The translations under genes and the position numbers were made by a program. This document shows, piece by piece, positions 24,171 to 32,745 of a DNA stretch of 64,000 bases. This stretch comes from Comamonadaceae bacterium. Its GTDB lineage: Bacteria; Pseudomonadota; Gammaproteobacteria; Burkholderiales; Burkholderiaceae_C. The notes under the pieces are model-generated. The model was not told where the DNA came from, ran no database searches, and worked only from the letters and a program-made list of their open reading frames with translations. The DNA lies in the NCBI GenBank assembly GCA_015999985.1, contig JAECRA010000006.1:43100-107099 (forward strand), written 5' to 3'. Position 1 is the first letter of the stretch. Each line of letters begins with the position of its first letter.

Positions 24171-26669
24171 ATGAACCCCCTTTTGATGCGTCCGGCGCCG
24201 TTGGCCCTGGCCCTTGCCATCGTTTTCGCTGCCTCGCCCGGCTACGCTCAGGGGAGCGCCGCCGGCACACCGATGCAGATCAGCATCTCAGCACAGCCCT
24301 TGGCGCAAGCCTTGAACGACTGGGCGCGGCAAACCCGCATCCAGCTGGTTGTGCAGCAAGAGGCCGTGGCTGGCAAGTCAGCGCCGGCTGTCTCGGGCCA
24401 ACTGAATCCGCGCCAGGCGCTGGAACAATTGCTGGCCGGAAGCGGACTGCTCGGTCGATTTGAAGGCAATCTGGTGACCGTGGAACGGCGACCAGACCCT
24501 TCCAGTTCCCAGAATTCACTTCCCGTCGTCACCGTCACAGCCCAGGCAGAGCCTGGCGAAGCCACCGAGCACACGGGCTCGTATGCTGCTTCACGCGTTT
24601 CCCTGGGAAAAGGGCAATCCATTCGTGAGATCCCGCAGTCCATCACTGTGGTGACACGTCAACGCATAGAGGACCAAGGACTGGCCTCGGTGGGTGACGT
24701 CATGCAGCAGACCACGGGGGTGACCGTCGTCAGTGATGGTGACGGGGGCGTCGCTTCAAAGCTCTACGCCCGCGGCTTCGAGATCAGCAGCATGCAGGTG
24801 GACGGTGCCGCTGTGGACGCCTACAGCTGGCAGTACTTCAACCCCAATCTCGCGATGTACGACAGCGTGCAAATAGTGAGAGGCGCTGATGGTCTGTTCA
24901 GCGGCAACGGTGAGCCGGGAGGCTCCATCAACTTGGTGCGCAAGCGGCCGCTGCCGCAGTCCCAGGTGCTGACCACTGCCAGTGTAGGAAGTTGGAATCA
25001 GTACAGAACTGAACTCGATGCCACCGGCCCACTCACGCAGGATGGACGAGTGCGGGGGCGTGCGGTGCTCGCACACGAGGGGCGCAAATTCCACTATGAC
25101 CAGGCCAGTGCCAGGAAAACCCTGCTGTATGGCATCCTGGAAGCGGACGTGACGACGACTACCAAGCTTGCCATTGGCGCAAGCTACGAACAGACAGGTG
25201 ACTCTCCCTGGAAATATGGCCTGCCTCGCGCAGCCAGTGGGGCGGATCTTGGGCTCTCGAGAAGCACCAGCTTCATGGCTAACTGGAGTGAATACAACCA
25301 GACCAATCGTGAGTTGTTCGCGCAACTGGAGCAGCAACTGGCGGGCAACTGGCTCCTCAAGGCTCAGGCGACGCACATCAAACTGCATGCTGATGATTTG
25401 AATGGAAGTGGCTTTGGTGCCGTAGACCCGGCTACGGGCAATGGACCCGAAATACTGACTTATGAGAAAGACCATGGGTCCACCAAGAAGTCCATTGACA
25501 TCAACGTCGGTGGCTCCTTCGCCATGCTCGGGCGCCAGCACGACCTGCTGGTCGGAGCAGACTGGCAGGCGATCAGCAACCTGCATGACTCCTACACCCT
25601 GCGATTTGACACACCACTGCCAAGGCCCAACGTGTTCAACGGGTTCGATCCGGGCTCCGTTCCTTACCCCGCCAGCAGATGGAAAGCCTACAGCTACCCA
25701 TCCATGGACAGCACTCAGAAAGGCCTTTACGGCCGCCTGAAACTGAGCCTCAGTGACCGTCTCACTGCGATTGTGGGCGGTCGCTATGCGAGCTATGAAA
25801 GCGACTCACCGGTGATCGGCTACAACCAGGCCGGCCAGGTCACGACCAATCGCCGGACTGCATACAAGGAATCCGGAATCTTCACGCCTTACGGTGGCTT
25901 GGTGTATGACATCAATGACCAATGGACCACTTATGCAAGCGTCGCCGAGATTCATAAGTCTCAAGCCAACAACCTCCAAGGGCCACCTCCCGGCACCCCT
26001 TTGGCACCCATCAAAGGCCGTAACTATGAGATCGGCATCAAAGGCTCCTTCAACGGAGGACGCCTGACCACCGCTCTGGCGATCTATCACATTGATCGAA
26101 ACGGACAGGCGGTTCGCGACCCCAGCTACCCAAGCACGGGCGTCGGCGACTTGGGTCTTAACTGCTGTTGGATCGATCAAGGCAGGACGACCAGCAAAGG
26201 ACTGGACGCCGAAGTCTCTGGCGAATTGACACGCGACTGGCGGTTGTTTGCTGGCTATACCTACAACAACAATCGCAACAAGGCTACCAGCACCGCCTAC
26301 CACTCAGTGACGCCCAAGCACTTATTGCGCGTATGGAGCACCTACCGCTTGCCGGGCACTCTTTCTGCCTGGACGCTGGGGGGTGGCGTCAACGTCCAAA
26401 GCAAACACTTCGTGCGAGGAACGGCGAACTCCTACAACCCGAGCTCCGGCAAATTCGACGGGAGCTCCGTGCCCTATAACTTCACGCAGGGCGGCTATGC
26501 AGTCTGGAACGCCAGCGTGCAGTACCGCTTCCATCGCAACTGGACGGCCGTACTCAATCTGAACAATCTGTTCGACAGGGTCTATTACAAGGCGGTCGGG
26601 TCCAGTTCCAGCGGCAATTGGTACGGCGAACCGCGCAATGTGATGCTCACTCTGCGAGGGACCTTCTGA
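24171..26669 (+). CDS. TonB-dependent siderophore receptor with STN signalling domain
   Basis: An 832-residue outer-membrane receptor of the FpvA/FecA/FoxA class. A signal peptide ends near residue 26 (SPGYA); the secretin/TonB N-terminal (STN) domain spans about 36-105 (ISAQPLAQALNDWARQTRIQL); the plug about 130-260 includes REIPQSITVVTRQRIEDQGL and DGLFSGNGEPGGSINLVRKRP; the barrel ends in the aromatic C-terminus (RGTF). It imports a ferric siderophore and signals through the STN domain to the FecR protein encoded upstream. The ligand, possibly hydroxamate- or xenosiderophore-type, cannot be told from sequence. Confidence 0.95.
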   Translation: MNPLLMRPAPLALALAIVFAASPGYAQGSAAGTPMQISISAQPLAQALNDWARQTRIQLVVQQEAVAGKSAPAVSGQLNPRQALEQLLAGSGLLGRFEGNLVTVERRPDPSSSQNSLPVVTVTAQAEPGEATEHTGSYAASRVSLGKGQSIREIPQSITVVTRQRIEDQGLASVGDVMQQTTGVTVVSDGDGGVASKLYARGFEISSMQVDGAAVDAYSWQYFNPNLAMYDSVQIVRGADGLFSGNGEPGGSINLVRKRPLPQSQVLTTASVGSWNQYRTELDATGPLTQDGRVRGRAVLAHEGRKFHYDQASARKTLLYGILEADVTTTTKLAIGASYEQTGDSPWKYGLPRAASGADLGLSRSTSFMANWSEYNQTNRELFAQLEQQLAGNWLLKAQATHIKLHADDLNGSGFGAVDPATGNGPEILTYEKDHGSTKKSIDINVGGSFAMLGRQHDLLVGADWQAISNLHDSYTLRFDTPLPRPNVFNGFDPGSVPYPASRWKAYSYPSMDSTQKGLYGRLKLSLSDRLTAIVGGRYASYESDSPVIGYNQAGQVTTNRRTAYKESGIFTPYGGLVYDINDQWTTYASVAEIHKSQANNLQGPPPGTPLAPIKGRNYEIGIKGSFNGGRLTTALAIYHIDRNGQAVRDPSYPSTGVGDLGLNCCWIDQGRTTSKGLDAEVSGELTRDWRLFAGYTYNNNRNKATSTAYHSVTPKHLLRVWSTYRLPGTLSAWTLGGGVNVQSKHFVRGTANSYNPSSGKFDGSSVPYNFTQGGYAVWNASVQYRFHRNWTAVLNLNNLFDRVYYKAVGSSSSGNWYGEPRNVMLTLRGTF

Positions 26670-26711
26670 CGCCATGCACGGCCAGAGCGTCAAGGTGCCA
26701 GAGGGCAATAC

Positions 26712-28340
26712 ATGAAAGAGGGTTTCCGCCAGAGCATGGCTTGGCTGCACACCTGGAGCGGCCTGGTGGTCGGATGGGTTTTGTTCTTCGTGTTCGTGAC
26801 AGGGACCGTGGGTTACTTTTCCGCCGAGGTCAGCCGCTGGATGAGGCCGGAACTCCCTATGTCATGGGCCGTCACCATGAGTACGGAAGACGCGCTGAAC
26901 AAGGCGCAGCACTATCTGAAGACTCATGCGGCCAATGCGCAGTCATGGGATATCAAACTGCCGGGCGGCCGCTACCAACCCCAACTGGAAGTGTCTTGGC
27001 GAGAGAGATCGAGCGAGCGAAGCCAGCGCGGCCGCACCCAGCAGGTCACGCTTGATCCGGTCCATGGCACGGCCATGAGTTTGCCGGAGGTGCGAGCCAC
27101 CGGGGGCGGACAACTGCTCTACCGCATGCACTATGCCCTGCATTACATGCCCATCGACGTGGCGATCCGGATCGTCGGCGCTTGCACCATGCTCATGCTG
27201 CTGGCCATCTGCACGGGGGTCATCACGCATAAGAAGATCTTCAAGGATTTCTTCACCTTCCGGCGTGGAAAGGGCCAGCGTTCCTGGCTCGACGCACACA
27301 ACATCATCAGTGTCGCTTCATTGCCTTTCTTCCTGATGATCACCTACAGCGGTTTTGTGTTCTTTCTGTCTCAGTACATGCCCGCAGGTCTGTATGCAAG
27401 CTATGGCATGAGTCAGGACGGCCGTCAAAAGTACAACTCCGAATTGGCTCTCACCAACCGCACCAGAGCGACGGGACAGGCCGCCACACTGGTGCCTCTG
27501 GCAGAGGTAGCCCGACAAGCTGAAGATCAATGGCGGCGCGAGAAGGCGGGCGCGGTGGTGGTGCGACATCCTGGCGACCGCGCTGCAGTGATCAACGTCT
27601 ATGGCCGGCGCGAAGGCGGTGGGGTCATCGTGCCCACCGCCGTATTCAGCGGAACGACTGGCGAGCCACTGCCGCAGGGCACGCCTGGAAGTTCCCGCCT
27701 GACTCAGAGCGCACTGCTGGAACTTCATCAGGGCTATTTTGCGGATCCCTGGCTTCGCTGGCTTTACTTTGCGGTCAGCCTGATGGGGTGCGCCATGATT
27801 GCCACAGGCTTGGTGCTCTGGACGGTCAAGCGAAGGCAGAAGCAAGACAAGCGACTGCGATCCGGGCAGTCGGTGGAATTCGGCTTTCGCCTGGTGGAGA
27901 CGCTGAACATAGGCACCATCGCAGGCCTGTGTACTGCGGTGGCAGTTTATTTCTGGGCCAATCGTCTCATTCCAACTGGCTTCTCGGGCCGCGCCGCATG
28001 GGAAGCTCATGCCATGTTCATTGCATGGGGGGCCCTGCTTCTACACGCTGCGGTGCGCCTGCGCATTGCAGCATCACGACAGGTTTGGCAGGAACAACTG
28101 TGGATAGCTGCGGCGGCCTTTGGCCTGCTCCCAGCCTTGAACTATCTCACTACAGACCGGCATCTGGGCGTGACGCTCCCGGCAGGTGACTGGGTACTGG
28201 CCTCATTCGACCTGACTGCATTGGGGCTCGGGCTGGTCTTTGCCGCCGCCGCTTGCAAGATTCACCGCAAAGCAGCGGCGACCACATCTGCACATGTGGA
28301 CCCTGTTGCCCTGGGGCATGAAAGGCAAGCCCGCGCATGA
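26712..28340 (+). CDS. PepSY-associated membrane protein (siderophore-iron reductase-like)
   Basis: A 542-residue inner-membrane protein of the PepSY-TM family with an N-terminal helix (MAWLHTWSGLVVGWVLFF), a large periplasmic part, and several further helices, including two with conserved histidines (HYALHYMPIDV; WLDAHNIISV). Such proteins accompany TonB receptors and are proposed to reduce or process ferric siderophores in the periplasm (FoxB/FpvG-like). It is 42 bp after the receptor gene, with AGAGGG before ATG 26712, and overlaps the next gene by 4 bp. Confidence 0.9.
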   Translation: MKEGFRQSMAWLHTWSGLVVGWVLFFVFVTGTVGYFSAEVSRWMRPELPMSWAVTMSTEDALNKAQHYLKTHAANAQSWDIKLPGGRYQPQLEVSWRERSSERSQRGRTQQVTLDPVHGTAMSLPEVRATGGGQLLYRMHYALHYMPIDVAIRIVGACTMLMLLAICTGVITHKKIFKDFFTFRRGKGQRSWLDAHNIISVASLPFFLMITYSGFVFFLSQYMPAGLYASYGMSQDGRQKYNSELALTNRTRATGQAATLVPLAEVARQAEDQWRREKAGAVVVRHPGDRAAVINVYGRREGGGVIVPTAVFSGTTGEPLPQGTPGSSRLTQSALLELHQGYFADPWLRWLYFAVSLMGCAMIATGLVLWTVKRRQKQDKRLRSGQSVEFGFRLVETLNIGTIAGLCTAVAVYFWANRLIPTGFSGRAAWEAHAMFIAWGALLLHAAVRLRIAASRQVWQEQLWIAAAAFGLLPALNYLTTDRHLGVTLPAGDWVLASFDLTALGLGLVFAAAACKIHRKAAATTSAHVDPVALGHERQARA

Positions 28341-28648
28341 AGAAGGCAACACAAAGAGGCAGCAATCGTTACCGCTGGACAGTGGCCAGCCGCGTGTTGG
28401 CTGCCAGCGCGGGGGGCTATGCGCTGACGTCTCTCATGACAGCAGTGCTGTCTCTGGGACTGCCTCTGCTGGCGCTCTCAACACGCGCCGAAGCCGTGCT
28501 GACTGCCACGCTCTGGAGTTTTGTCCTGTACACCGGCATCATCATCTTTGTCTTCAGTACGCGCAGCCATGCGCGGGCATGGTCGGGCTTGATCATGACC
28601 GCTGCAGCCCTTGGCCTTGTATGGCTGGCCTTGCCAAACGCCTCATGA
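28337..28648 (+). CDS. DUF3649 small membrane protein of an iron-uptake operon
   Basis: A 103-residue protein with three hydrophobic segments and a basic N-terminus (residues 1-17). The sequence around SRVLAASAGGYALTSLMTAVL is typical of DUF3649, a family found between PepSY proteins and DUF3325 genes in siderophore operons. It starts within the stop of the PepSY gene (ATGA) and overlaps the following gene likewise. The function is unknown; a role as a small accessory of the PepSY reductase is inferred from the constant neighbourhood. Confidence 0.82.
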   Translation: MKKATQRGSNRYRWTVASRVLAASAGGYALTSLMTAVLSLGLPLLALSTRAEAVLTATLWSFVLYTGIIIFVFSTRSHARAWSGLIMTAAALGLVWLALPNAS

Positions 28649-28965
28649 CACCCACTATTGCATCCTTGGCGGCGCTGGTCCTGAGCGTGACCGCCATGGC
28701 CGCGCTCAGCCTGGCGATGGACCGGCACTATGCGCACGTGTTCGGACAGCCCGAACCGCCGCGACTGCACCGCATCGCCTTGCGCACAGTGGGTTGGTTC
28801 ATGCTGGCTGCATCGCTCTGGCCTTGTGTAGAGGGCTGGGGCCTGGGCGTCGGGTTGGTCGCGTGGTGCGCTTGGCTGGCCGTAGCGTCGCAGGCCGTCA
28901 CTTTAGTGCTCTCGTACAGCCCCAACCGATCTCCCCAATCAAGAAGACACCGAGCAAAGCGCTGA
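28645..28965 (+). CDS. DUF3325 small membrane protein of an iron-uptake operon
   Basis: A 106-residue protein with three hydrophobic segments and the conserved pattern LSLAMDRHYAHVFG followed by RTVGWFMLAASL, as in DUF3325. ATG 28645 overlaps the previous stop by 4 bp; the frame is open upstream to 28240, but that part is the shadow of other genes. It closes the six-gene iron locus. Together with DUF3649 and the PepSY protein it forms a recurrent membrane module. Confidence 0.8.
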   Translation: MTPTIASLAALVLSVTAMAALSLAMDRHYAHVFGQPEPPRLHRIALRTVGWFMLAASLWPCVEGWGLGVGLVAWCAWLAVASQAVTLVLSYSPNRSPQSRRHRAKR

Positions 28966-29116
28966 GTTCGCATTTGACGGGAGTGGCCGTGGGCTGCCAG
29001 CACTTAGCCTCCAGGAGGCAACAAGGTCGAGTCTTCCCGTTCAAGTTGAGCGACCAACCCGACCTCCGTCAAACTAACTCTGCATGCATCTTCATCAATG
29101 TTCAAGAGCCCCGAAC

Positions 29117-30028
29117 TTACGGCTGCTTGAGTGCCTCGGCGGACTTGCTTGAGCGGGCGTGGCGAGAGGTCGCCTTCAATGTGTCGAACAGGGCGGCTAT
29201 CAACCTTTGCTTAGGGCTTGAATTGCGACGGGCAAGCCCCAACTCACGCATCAGCGCTGGCTTGCCCAGCGGCACGGCGCGCAACCCATAAAAGCGTGCA
29301 ATGGTGGGATCGCTCTGGGGGATGATGGAAACCCCCAATCCGTGGCGAACCATCAATTCAATGGCCTCGCGTGAATCGACCTCCATGCTCTCACGCAAGG
29401 CGATGCGCCGTTGTGCAAGATGGGCCTCAATCTCACGACTGACCCAGAACTGACGGCTGTATCTTATGTAGGGAAACTCATTGAGGAGCGCTTCATCGGT
29501 TCGCCCGCGCGCATGCGGTGGCGCAATGACGACAATGGGTTCTCGCGCAAATTTGGTCCATGTGACGTCAGCCACATAGCCTCTGGGCTCGCTTAGAACA
29601 GCGGCATCGATTTCCCCGTGAGCCAGCTGTTCCAGAAGATTCCATGGCCTGTCGTACTGCATGCGCATCAGTAGCTTCGGGTGTCGGGTGCGCAGCGCAA
29701 GCAAGGCCTGCGGTATGACATTGGTGAGCACCGTAACCGAAGCACCCAGCGTGAGAAGGCCTGAGAGATCTGTGGGCTCGGCAACCGCTTCATGAAGTTG
29801 GTCGTGCAGTTGAAGCACCTCTCGTGCCCGCAACGCGAGCGCCCTCCCCGCTTCATTCAGGCGCGCTGGTTTGCGAGTGCGGTCCATCAGTTGCAGACGA
29901 TACGCGGCCTCCAGATTGGTGATGTGAGCACTGATGGCAGGCACACTCAAAAACACCACTTCTGCCGCAGCAGTAATGCTGCCGTTGTCGGCTACAGCGA
30001 CAAGAGAACGCAATTCACGCAGGGACAT
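29117..30028 (-). CDS. LysR family transcriptional regulator (locus A)
   Basis: A 303-residue LysR regulator. The winged helix-turn-helix at residues 1-60 has LRSLVAVADNGSITAAAEVV and an effector domain follows (about 90-290) with the ASVTVLTNVIPQALLALRTRHP pattern. It lies divergently from the Bug receptor gene with 130 bp between the starts, the normal layout for control of a neighbouring operon by its inducer. The domain resembles CbbR/GltC-like regulators of carboxylate use, but no effector is assignable. Confidence 0.93.
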   Translation of the reverse strand: MSLRELRSLVAVADNGSITAAAEVVFLSVPAISAHITNLEAAYRLQLMDRTRKPARLNEAGRALALRAREVLQLHDQLHEAVAEPTDLSGLLTLGASVTVLTNVIPQALLALRTRHPKLLMRMQYDRPWNLLEQLAHGEIDAAVLSEPRGYVADVTWTKFAREPIVVIAPPHARGRTDEALLNEFPYIRYSRQFWVSREIEAHLAQRRIALRESMEVDSREAIELMVRHGLGVSIIPQSDPTIARFYGLRAVPLGKPALMRELGLARRNSSPKQRLIAALFDTLKATSRHARSSKSAEALKQP

Positions 30029-30158
30029 AACTTCCAGTTTTCAGTAGTTATCTTTCAGGAAATACAGAAATACAAGCATTTCTTCGATGTTAGCCTACCT
30101 CCGCCCCCATGCAGATTTGCAAGGCGAGCTACAACCTAAAAACAGGAGACATTCCTTG

Positions 30159-31118
30159 ATGAAGCCCCACTTACTGCGTTCCGTCCTATTGGCATCGCTG
30201 ACTGCTCTCAGTATGGCGGCACAGGCTGCATGGCCCGAAAAACCCATCACCATCGTCGTTCCTTTTGGTGCCGGCGGTAATACGGACATTCTGGCGAGAA
30301 TGGTTGCGCAGGAGATGAGCATTGAGTTGAAGCAACCTGTGATCGTGGACAACCGGCCTGGCGCAGGCAGCATGTTGGGCTCTCAGATTGCCGCACGCGC
30401 ACCCGCCGATGGCTACACCATCCTGTTAGGTGGCCTGGCTACCGTGCTCAGCCAGCATCTGTACAAGAAACCCTTGTTTGACATCAACAAGGACCTGGTG
30501 CCGATCTCTCAAGTAGGGTCGGTACCTAATTATCTGGCGGTCAGCCCCAAACTGGCCGTTTCGAATACTCAGGAACTGGTCGACTTGCTTAGGGCCAATC
30601 CGGGCAAGTACAGCTGCGCCAACTCAGGAGTAGGTACCAGCACGCATCTGTCTTGCGAGATTTTCAAGACCATGACCAAATCGGACATCGTACTGGTGCC
30701 CTACAAAAGCGGTGTAGCAGCCCTGTCTGATGTGATCGGAGGCAATGCGACCATGGTCCTGGTCAACGAATCTCTTCCCTACATACGTGACGGACGGCTC
30801 AAGGGGCTTGGAGTAACATCCGCAACCCCTTCTACGCTGACGCCAGAACTGCCTCCTGTGGCGAAGGTGCTGCCCGGATACGACGTTACCTCCTGGTACG
30901 CATTCTTTGCTCCGAAGGGAACGCCTGACGCGATTGTGCAAAGACTTAACGCCACCGTGAACAAGATTATTGCCACTGATGCCGCCAAGGCAAAACTGGG
31001 AACCTTGGGTGCTGTCGGCTCTGACATGAAACAACCTGAGTTCGCCGTTTTCGTGAACCAGGAACTCAAGCGCTGGGGCGAGATCATTCGCCCCATGAAT
31101 CTGGACTTGGGCCAGTAA
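30159..31118 (+). CDS. Bug family periplasmic tripartite tricarboxylate receptor (TctC)
   Basis: A 319-residue periplasmic receptor. A signal peptide (residues 1-22, ending AAQA) precedes the Bug signature WPEKPITIVVPFGAGGNTD and the GYTILLGG and PYKSG motifs. ATG 30159 has AGGAG 9 bp upstream; the longer frame from 30087 is unlikely. It should bind a carboxylate and hand it to a TctAB pair; none is adjacent, so it may use tctBA at 272-2338 or others. It is convergent with the FAD-dehydrogenase gene and separated from it by a terminator. Confidence 0.92.
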   Translation: MKPHLLRSVLLASLTALSMAAQAAWPEKPITIVVPFGAGGNTDILARMVAQEMSIELKQPVIVDNRPGAGSMLGSQIAARAPADGYTILLGGLATVLSQHLYKKPLFDINKDLVPISQVGSVPNYLAVSPKLAVSNTQELVDLLRANPGKYSCANSGVGTSTHLSCEIFKTMTKSDIVLVPYKSGVAALSDVIGGNATMVLVNESLPYIRDGRLKGLGVTSATPSTLTPELPPVAKVLPGYDVTSWYAFFAPKGTPDAIVQRLNATVNKIIATDAAKAKLGTLGAVGSDMKQPEFAVFVNQELKRWGEIIRPMNLDLGQ

Positions 31119-31202
31119 GCTGCAAAAGGGGCGTGCACGTTCGCCCCGCGCGGAATAAGCAGAATATGAATGGCTATTGGCAGGCCAAATCAGAACGTTG
31201 AA

Positions 31203-31233
31203 AAAGCCTCCCGTCATAAGGAGGCTTTGTTTT
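31203..31233 (+). terminator. Rho-independent terminator, possibly bidirectional
   Basis: AAAGCCTCC (31203-31211) pairs with GGAGGCTTT (31220-31228) around an 8-base loop, followed by TTTGTTTT. The A-run on the left gives a T-run on the minus strand, so it could end both the Bug gene and the convergent FAD-dehydrogenase transcript. Confidence 0.8.
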
Positions 31234-31266
31234 GGCTCTCAATCTCTCAACGTCAACATCCCAACA

Positions 31267-32682
31267 TCAACCAAGCACCTTGCCCGGATTGAGTATTCCA
31301 CGCGGATCAAGCGCCTGTTTGACACCGCGCATCATCCACAGCGCAGTGGGTGACTTGCTGGAAGCCAGTTGCTCTACCTTGTGAGAACCGATGCCATGTT
31401 CGGCAGAAAATGAACCACCGAAACGGGCGACATGCTCGTACACCAGGCCATTGACCTGCCGCTCGTACCGAGCCCGAAACGCATCTGCATCCGCTCCAAA
31501 TGGCGCCTGCAGGTTGTAGTGCAAATTTCCATCGCCCATATGGCCAAAGGTCATGAACCGCGCACCTGGGACCGCGGCAGCCAACACCGACTGCAATTCC
31601 ATCACAAAATCAGGCAGTGCTGAGACCGGGACTGAAATGTCGTGTTTGATGTTCAATCCATCCCGAGCCTGCGCCTCTGGAATGCTTTCCCGGATGCGCC
31701 ATAGTTTGGCGGATTGTGCCTGGCTGGTGGCGATCACGGCATCGTGCGCTTCACCGCTTTCCAGCGCCCCGGCCAAAAGCGACTCCACTTCTTCTCTCGC
31801 ACGGCCATCGTCCAGGTTGTTCCACACGTCCATCAGTACGAACCAGGGTGTTGAGCTGTCTCCGCAAGGGCGTGCAAGCTCTGCGAAGTGTCGTCCGACC
31901 TGTTCCACCGGTTCTCTGCCGATGATCTCGAAGCCGCTGAGCGAAGGGCCCAATATCGACTGCGCTCTCTGCAAAAGACGCAAGGCTTCATGGATGCCAG
32001 GCAGAGCGACCCAGGCAGTCGTCTGCGTCCTGGGCAGTGGGTAAAGCCGTAGCGTGGCCGCCGTGATGATGGCGAGCGTGCCTTCGCTGCCCACCATGAG
32101 GTTGCGCAGGTCATACCCCGTGTTGTCTTTGCGCAGGGCCGTCAGTCCGTTCCACACTTCCCCTGCAGCTGTGACGCATTCGATGCCAAGGCAGAGTTCA
32201 CGCGCATTTCCGTAGCGCAGCACTTGCGTGCCGCCCGCGTTCGTGGCCAGGTTGCCGCCAATGGTGCAACTGCCTTCGGCGGCCAGGCTAAGCGGAAACA
32301 GAAGGTTGTGGGCTCGGGCCGCCTCCTGCAAAGTTTGCAGAACACAGCCGGCCTCGACGGTGGCCGTGAGATTGGCCACGTCGATCGCACGAATCGCGTT
32401 CATGCGCTTGGTGGACAAGACGACCTGCGTTCCACTGCCATCCGGAATGGCTCCCAGGTTCAATCCAGTATTGCCTCCTTGCGGAACCAAGCCCACTCCC
32501 GCGTCGGCACAGATCCGTATCACTTGCGCAGTTTGCACTGTGTCGGCAGGCCGAACAACTGCCAGAGCCTTACCACGCGCCCTGCGGTTCCAGTCTTCTT
32601 CGTAGGCACCAAGATCCATGTCGGTCAAAACGTGGTCCGCACCAACTACACCGCAAAGTCTTTCCAACAGGATTTGATTCAT
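31267..32682 (-). CDS. FAD-linked 2-hydroxyacid dehydrogenase (GlcD/D-2-hydroxyglutarate dehydrogenase type)
   Basis: A 471-residue flavoprotein of the VAO family: the FAD-binding domain (about residues 20-210) has VVRPADTVQTAQVIRIC, VPQGGNTGLNLGAIP and NLATNAGGTQVLRYGN; the cap domain ends with GHMGDGNLHYN and FSAEHGIGSHKV, both hallmark motifs. Such enzymes oxidise D-lactate, D-2-hydroxyglutarate and similar acids. The likely start is ATG 32682, since similarity begins there; ATG 32733 is also possible. It is the last gene of a minus-strand unit with an aminotransferase and a cupin, 63 bp after the former. In this setting the substrate may be a sulfur-bearing 2-hydroxyacid such as mercaptolactate (speculative). 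Confidence 0.9.
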   Translation of the reverse strand: MNQILLERLCGVVGADHVLTDMDLGAYEEDWNRRARGKALAVVRPADTVQTAQVIRICADAGVGLVPQGGNTGLNLGAIPDGSGTQVVLSTKRMNAIRAIDVANLTATVEAGCVLQTLQEAARAHNLLFPLSLAAEGSCTIGGNLATNAGGTQVLRYGNARELCLGIECVTAAGEVWNGLTALRKDNTGYDLRNLMVGSEGTLAIITAATLRLYPLPRTQTTAWVALPGIHEALRLLQRAQSILGPSLSGFEIIGREPVEQVGRHFAELARPCGDSSTPWFVLMDVWNNLDDGRAREEVESLLAGALESGEAHDAVIATSQAQSAKLWRIRESIPEAQARDGLNIKHDISVPVSALPDFVMELQSVLAAAVPGARFMTFGHMGDGNLHYNLQAPFGADADAFRARYERQVNGLVYEHVARFGGSFSAEHGIGSHKVEQLASSKSPTALWMMRGVKQALDPRGILNPGKVLG

Positions 32683-32745
32683 GGCCAGCAGTTTCCGTAG
32701 GTTTCGAGTGCCAGAGCCCAAGCTTAGGCTCATGGCTTTTGCGCG

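Noticed and set aside
28240..28644. N-terminal extension of the DUF3325 protein
   Set aside because: The extension overlaps PepSY and DUF3649 genes in another frame, and ATG 28645 forms the expected ATGA overlap.
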